From: Acanthornis magna
Lineage: Eukaryota; Chordata; Aves; Passeriformes; Acanthizidae
Length of the DNA: 64,000 bases
Reading direction: 5' to 3'
Assembly (NCBI GenBank): GCA_036785705.1
Contig: JAWUZG010000330.1
Coordinates: forward strand, 603,501-667,500
Position 1 is the stretch's first letter. Each line of letters opens with the position of its first letter. Both the position numbers and the translations under genes were made by a program. Shown one piece after another: positions 60,627-64,000 of this stretch. The notes under the pieces are model-generated. The model searched no databases. It was not told where the DNA came from and worked only from the letters and a program-made list of their open reading frames with translations.

Positions 60627-62241
60627 GTAAGGCGGGAGCTGGGCTGCTCTCTGGTGGGAGGGAGGTAGGGATTTGTGCCAGCCTGGAGTGTCCATGCACA
60701 TTGCCAGGGAACAGTTGTGCCCTGCACGTGCCCCCTGCACTGAGCTGTGCTGCTCCCAGTGCCCCGTGCAGCTGTGGGGCTGCTGAGCTGTGGGGCAGGG
60801 AGAGGAGCAGGAGGTGCATGTGCAGCTGAGGCATTCCTGGCAAGCCCAGGGCTCTGGGCTCCCTGTTGTCCCCCGGCAGCCCAGAGGCCAGGGTGTTGCT
60901 GTGGCAGCTCTGTGGAGGTGGCTCAGGGTGTCCCCCTGGCCTGCTTCAAGGGGCTGCCAGCAGGAGCATGTTTCCCTCTGCAGCTCTTTGGATGTTTCCA
61001 GGAAATCAGTCCCATGAAATATGTAGCTTTAGGTGCTCTAGGGTTGCATTGAAGCCTCTCTTATATTTTGTGTCTCCACTTTGCAGGCCTGACTGGCTAC
61101 ACTGCTTCTGAGAAGTTTTCCCAGGACACTTCCTATTGCCATTGCACACAAAGCCATTGCCACCCTTGTGTGCAACGGAGAGAAGCAGAAACATGGGAAA
61201 AACTGCACTGGCTAAGACAAGAGTGATGTGAATTTCCAGGACCTAATGTGAGAAGGAAAAGGATTGAAGGTAAGGAGGCCACGCTAAGTCCTGTGTGATA
61301 GATTTTCAGTTGATGACCTGTAGGCAGAACTCTGAGAACTCTTCCTGAGGTGAGAGCCCAGGCAAGCAGGTGAGCCAAGGGAGAGCTCAGCTGGACATTG
61401 CACTTCAGGCTCTCTTTGCAATGGGTGTGTAGTGCAGACATCAGGTCCCCAGCGTGTATCAATAGCAGGAGAGGTCTCTGAATGTTTTCTGGGCTCTCTA
61501 GTGGCTCCTTGTCTGTCTTATGACTGAGAAAACACCAGCAAGCAGTCAGAGCAGCTAAAGTGGTCCAATCTTTTCAAGTAATCCATCTACATTTAGTAAA
61601 CTATGGATATCTGTGAAGCATCTCTATGTCTTGGTGGTGTTTTCTGTCAGCTGTGTCTGGTTTGGAAAGAAATAGGTGTTTGCTGGAACAGGCAGTCATG
61701 CAAAGTGTGTTCAAGGATGTGTGGGAGCTGGAGAGCAGCGAGCATGGCGAGAGCTCAGCAGCATGTGGGCTCCAAGGCTGCTGGGGAGCTGTAGGAAGGA
61801 AGGGCAGCAGCAGGAGAAATGAGGAGCTTGGGAGAAGCAGGTTTTGCCATGCTGCAGAATGGCTTTGTGGGGACTTGGCTGGAGATCAGCAGTGGCTGGA
61901 AGGTGCTTTAGGGACAGGGAGAGAATAGTGATGTAAACCCATTGCCATAGCATCCCAAATGCCAAAGGAGGCAGAGGCAGCCCAGAACAGGTTGACGCCA
62001 AACATGTGGATGCCAGGGGGTAATGTAGGCACACTGCCAAAGAGGTGAGCATGGGGAGAGAGCTGACAAATGTGGGACTCGGTCTCTCCCTCACCACTTC
62101 CATTTCCTATCCTAGGCCAAGCAGCTCCATCAATCTGACTTTTCCTGCCAAGTTCTAGCTCAGAACCTGGATAATGCTCTGGAGGTGTGAATGGGTGACA
62201 ATTGGATGTTCTATTTGAGCATTGTGTTCTACTCTTTGCAG
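60627..62241 (+). other. Tail of copy 2 unit
   Basis: It has a counterpart of the weak terminal exon candidate from 61,087 (GLTGYTASEKFSQDTSYCHC...). A deletion scar lies near 61,710. About 165 bp absent from copy 1 lies near 62,000-62,150. No other feature recognised. Confidence 0.45.
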
Positions 62242-62402
62242 GCTTCCTTGCTGAATTCCAGTGGTGGGGATATGAAGGAGGGGTCCTTGGGACTGCCTCT
62301 GATCCCCCTTGTAAGCAAGGCTGTAAGTCCCTCTGTTGGCAGTGCTGCTGTGTCTCAGCCAAGGTCTCAGCAGCTGGATTTCCCAGAGTCCCAGGAGATG
62401 AG
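62242..62402 (+). CDS. Candidate linker exon downstream of copy 2
   Basis: 161 bp, acceptor TTCTACTCTTTGCAG and donor GTAAGC; encodes ASLLNSSGGDMKEGSLGLPL and ends QLDFPESQEMR. It differs from the copy 1 version by several replacements (for example PTH to LVS and F to S), yet the frame and length are kept. Confidence 0.5.
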
Positions 62403-62956
62403 GTAAGCCAAGGTGTCTGCTGCTCCTGTGTGCTGTTCACCTCGCTCTTCCCATCTCGTGAGCTTATTTCCCACAAATCAGTATTTGGGCAAACCTCTGT
62501 GTATTCACCAATTTGCCTATCTGTGATGATCGAGCACAATGTCCAGCCAACACCACATGCCCTAAGAGCAGAGGTGGTGGTGGTGGGGAAGAGGAGGCAG
62601 GGCTTAACAGCACCTCAAAACTGCTCGTGTGTGGTACTTGGCTATCAATTCTCTCTATAATGTTTGTGTTGTCATTTGGGAACTGTATGGCACGGGTCTG
62701 GATACTGCAGATCCTTGAATGCTGTAATCCTTGTTTGTCAACTCCTACACCCTTGAGAATATGTATGGGCAACCATTGGCTATTGAGGAGGTGTCTGCAA
62801 ATTCAGGTGCTGCTTCTGTAAATGTCAGTTGTAATTTCTCTGTGCCTGGGCCTCCACTGTCAAATGAGAGCCCAGATAAATGTTTGGCAATACATGTATA
62901 ATCCAATACTTGGTCAATATTTACAACTGGGCATAAGATCAAGGAGGTCAAGGTGC

Positions 62957-64000
62957 TCTGACTCAGCTGCCTGCTGCTTCCTGGAGTTCTCCCAGTCTGC
63001 CAGAGTTGCCTAGATGTGGTGAATGGTGGGGAAGTGAAAGTGCCTGCAAAGGCTAAGGATAGAGCCTTGTGGTTTTGTGGGAAGAGGGACAATTGCAATT
63101 GCAGCTGTGAGCGCTCTCTGAGATTTCACAGCACTAACCACAGAGGCCCTGAAAAAAACATGCATCATCATTCTGCCATGAACTTGAGAAATAGGGAGGG
63201 AACTTGCTGGGGCATAGAGCGCATGGGGGGCCACGTGCTGTGTGTGGCACAGCCTGCACAGCAGGTGCAGCTGCTGCCAAGAGGAGTCTTGTATGACTGT
63301 GCTGGCCTTAGAGCTCTACTTTCTCTTCCAACTGATATTTCATGTTAGGCTTCACAGGCTGACTGCCATGGGACAGCTGAACCAAATGCTGCCTTAAGTG
63401 TTGGTGCTGGGCCTGACAGTTCCCAAGAGACACTCTGTAGAGCAGGACAGCCTGGCTAAAGTGACTGCCACCCTTTCCTCAGCTTTGGAAAAGAGTAAAA
63501 CATTCAAATGTCTCTCTTGCCAAGCCTCACAGAAAAAACGGGCCGCCTTGCTTGTTATTCTGCCACATCATGCCCCACTCCATTTCTTCCCCGCATTTGC
63601 TTTTTTCCAAGGGTCTGCAGATTTGGGGATAAATGGGTGGAAATAGCCTCCATGCTGCTGCAGCTCTGTGTCATGGGTGCCCTCTGATGGGTCAGCATGA
63701 GTAGTTTTTAATTTCTAAATAATTCATTTTTAATCGATTTCTTTAATCCTTCTCAGAGTAAGTTTTGGGAAAGAAATTGAGCATCAGATAGTGCAGGAAG
63801 ACTGAATTCCTCCCTCTTCCTTGCAGGCACTCCTTCTGTCCAATGCTAACTTTGTGTTTATCTCAGGACAGAAGCGTCTGCAGGTGTCCCAAGTTCAGGG
63901 AGACGCAGGCCTCCTTTGGGCAGCAATGACAGGGAGCATGCTGTGGCCATGGCCTGCGCTGCTGTCCCTCCTTGTCCCTGTGGCCCAGTGTTGGCTCTCT
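62957..64000 (+). repeat. Tandem unit, copy 3 (cut by window end)
   Basis: It matches copy 1 from 37,946 and copy 2 from 51,797. The window ends within a dozen bases of where the exon 4 acceptor (TTCTTCCCAG) would lie, so no coding exon of copy 3 is visible. The array evidently continues. Confidence 0.9.

Larger units (their letters stand above)
51797..62956 (+). repeat. Tandem unit, copy 2 (~11.16 kb)
   Basis: It aligns throughout with copy 1 from 37,946. Relative to copy 1 it lacks the equivalents of about 39,044-39,731 (most of exon 4, with CR1), 41,270-42,873 (exon 6) and 50,138-50,705. It has an additional ~165 bp near 62,000-62,150. Confidence 0.9.

Noticed and set aside
1..64000. CRISPR arrays, tRNA or rRNA genes, prokaryotic systems
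   Set aside because: None of the required repeat-spacer patterns or RNA structures was seen; the sequence is vertebrate.

Overview
The window looks like bird genomic DNA, most likely from a songbird. There are no bacterial-style operons. It carries several CR1 LINE 3' ends, some with the diagnostic terminal TTCTATGATTCTGTGAA, and two LTR elements of types common in avian genomes. It also contains a multi-exon vertebrate gene of the TOGARAM (TOG array regulator of axonemal microtubules, formerly FAM179) family. Species and chromosome cannot be read from the sequence.

Left part (1-34,150): AT-rich DNA without a convincing gene. It holds long microsatellites (TTGG, TTTGG, and a 170-bp purine GAAG/GAAA tract, all in the first 2.5 kb), four CR1 fragments (17.5, 18.1, 22.8 and 28.2 kb), an ERVL-type solo LTR (29.4-29.9 kb) and a long (~1.4 kb) LTR with internal degenerate repeats (32.2-33.6 kb). 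Composition becomes clearly more GC-rich at about 34.15 kb.

Right part (34,150-64,000): a plus-strand array derived from the C-terminal half of a TOGARAM2-like gene. Copy 1 has ten exons (34,859-48,840) that join in one open frame of about 531 codons. They cover the third and fourth TOG (tubulin-binding HEAT-repeat) domains and end in a natural stop. From about 37,946 the sequence is a tandem repeat: copy 1 unit 37,946-51,796, copy 2 unit 51,797-62,956, and copy 3 unit from 62,957 to the window end. The unit starts inside intron 3 at a CR1 fragment, so copies 2 and 3 lack the first three TOG3 exons. Copy 2 has also lost most of exon 4 and all of exon 6, but its TOG4 exons (54,459-60,408) are intact.

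The main points of interest are in the array. Copy 2 could be a decayed pseudogene, or a minimal TOG4-only gene starting at an ATG (54,352) brought into frame by a deletion. Exon 8 differs between copies almost only at silent sites, and more than its introns do, which suggests past selection and gene conversion from other copies. Two or three additional candidate exons lie downstream of each stop codon and may be displaced upstream linker exons. Coordinates for exons come from hand-read splice sites and reading phase; the repeat classes are from recognition of consensus features, not a database search.
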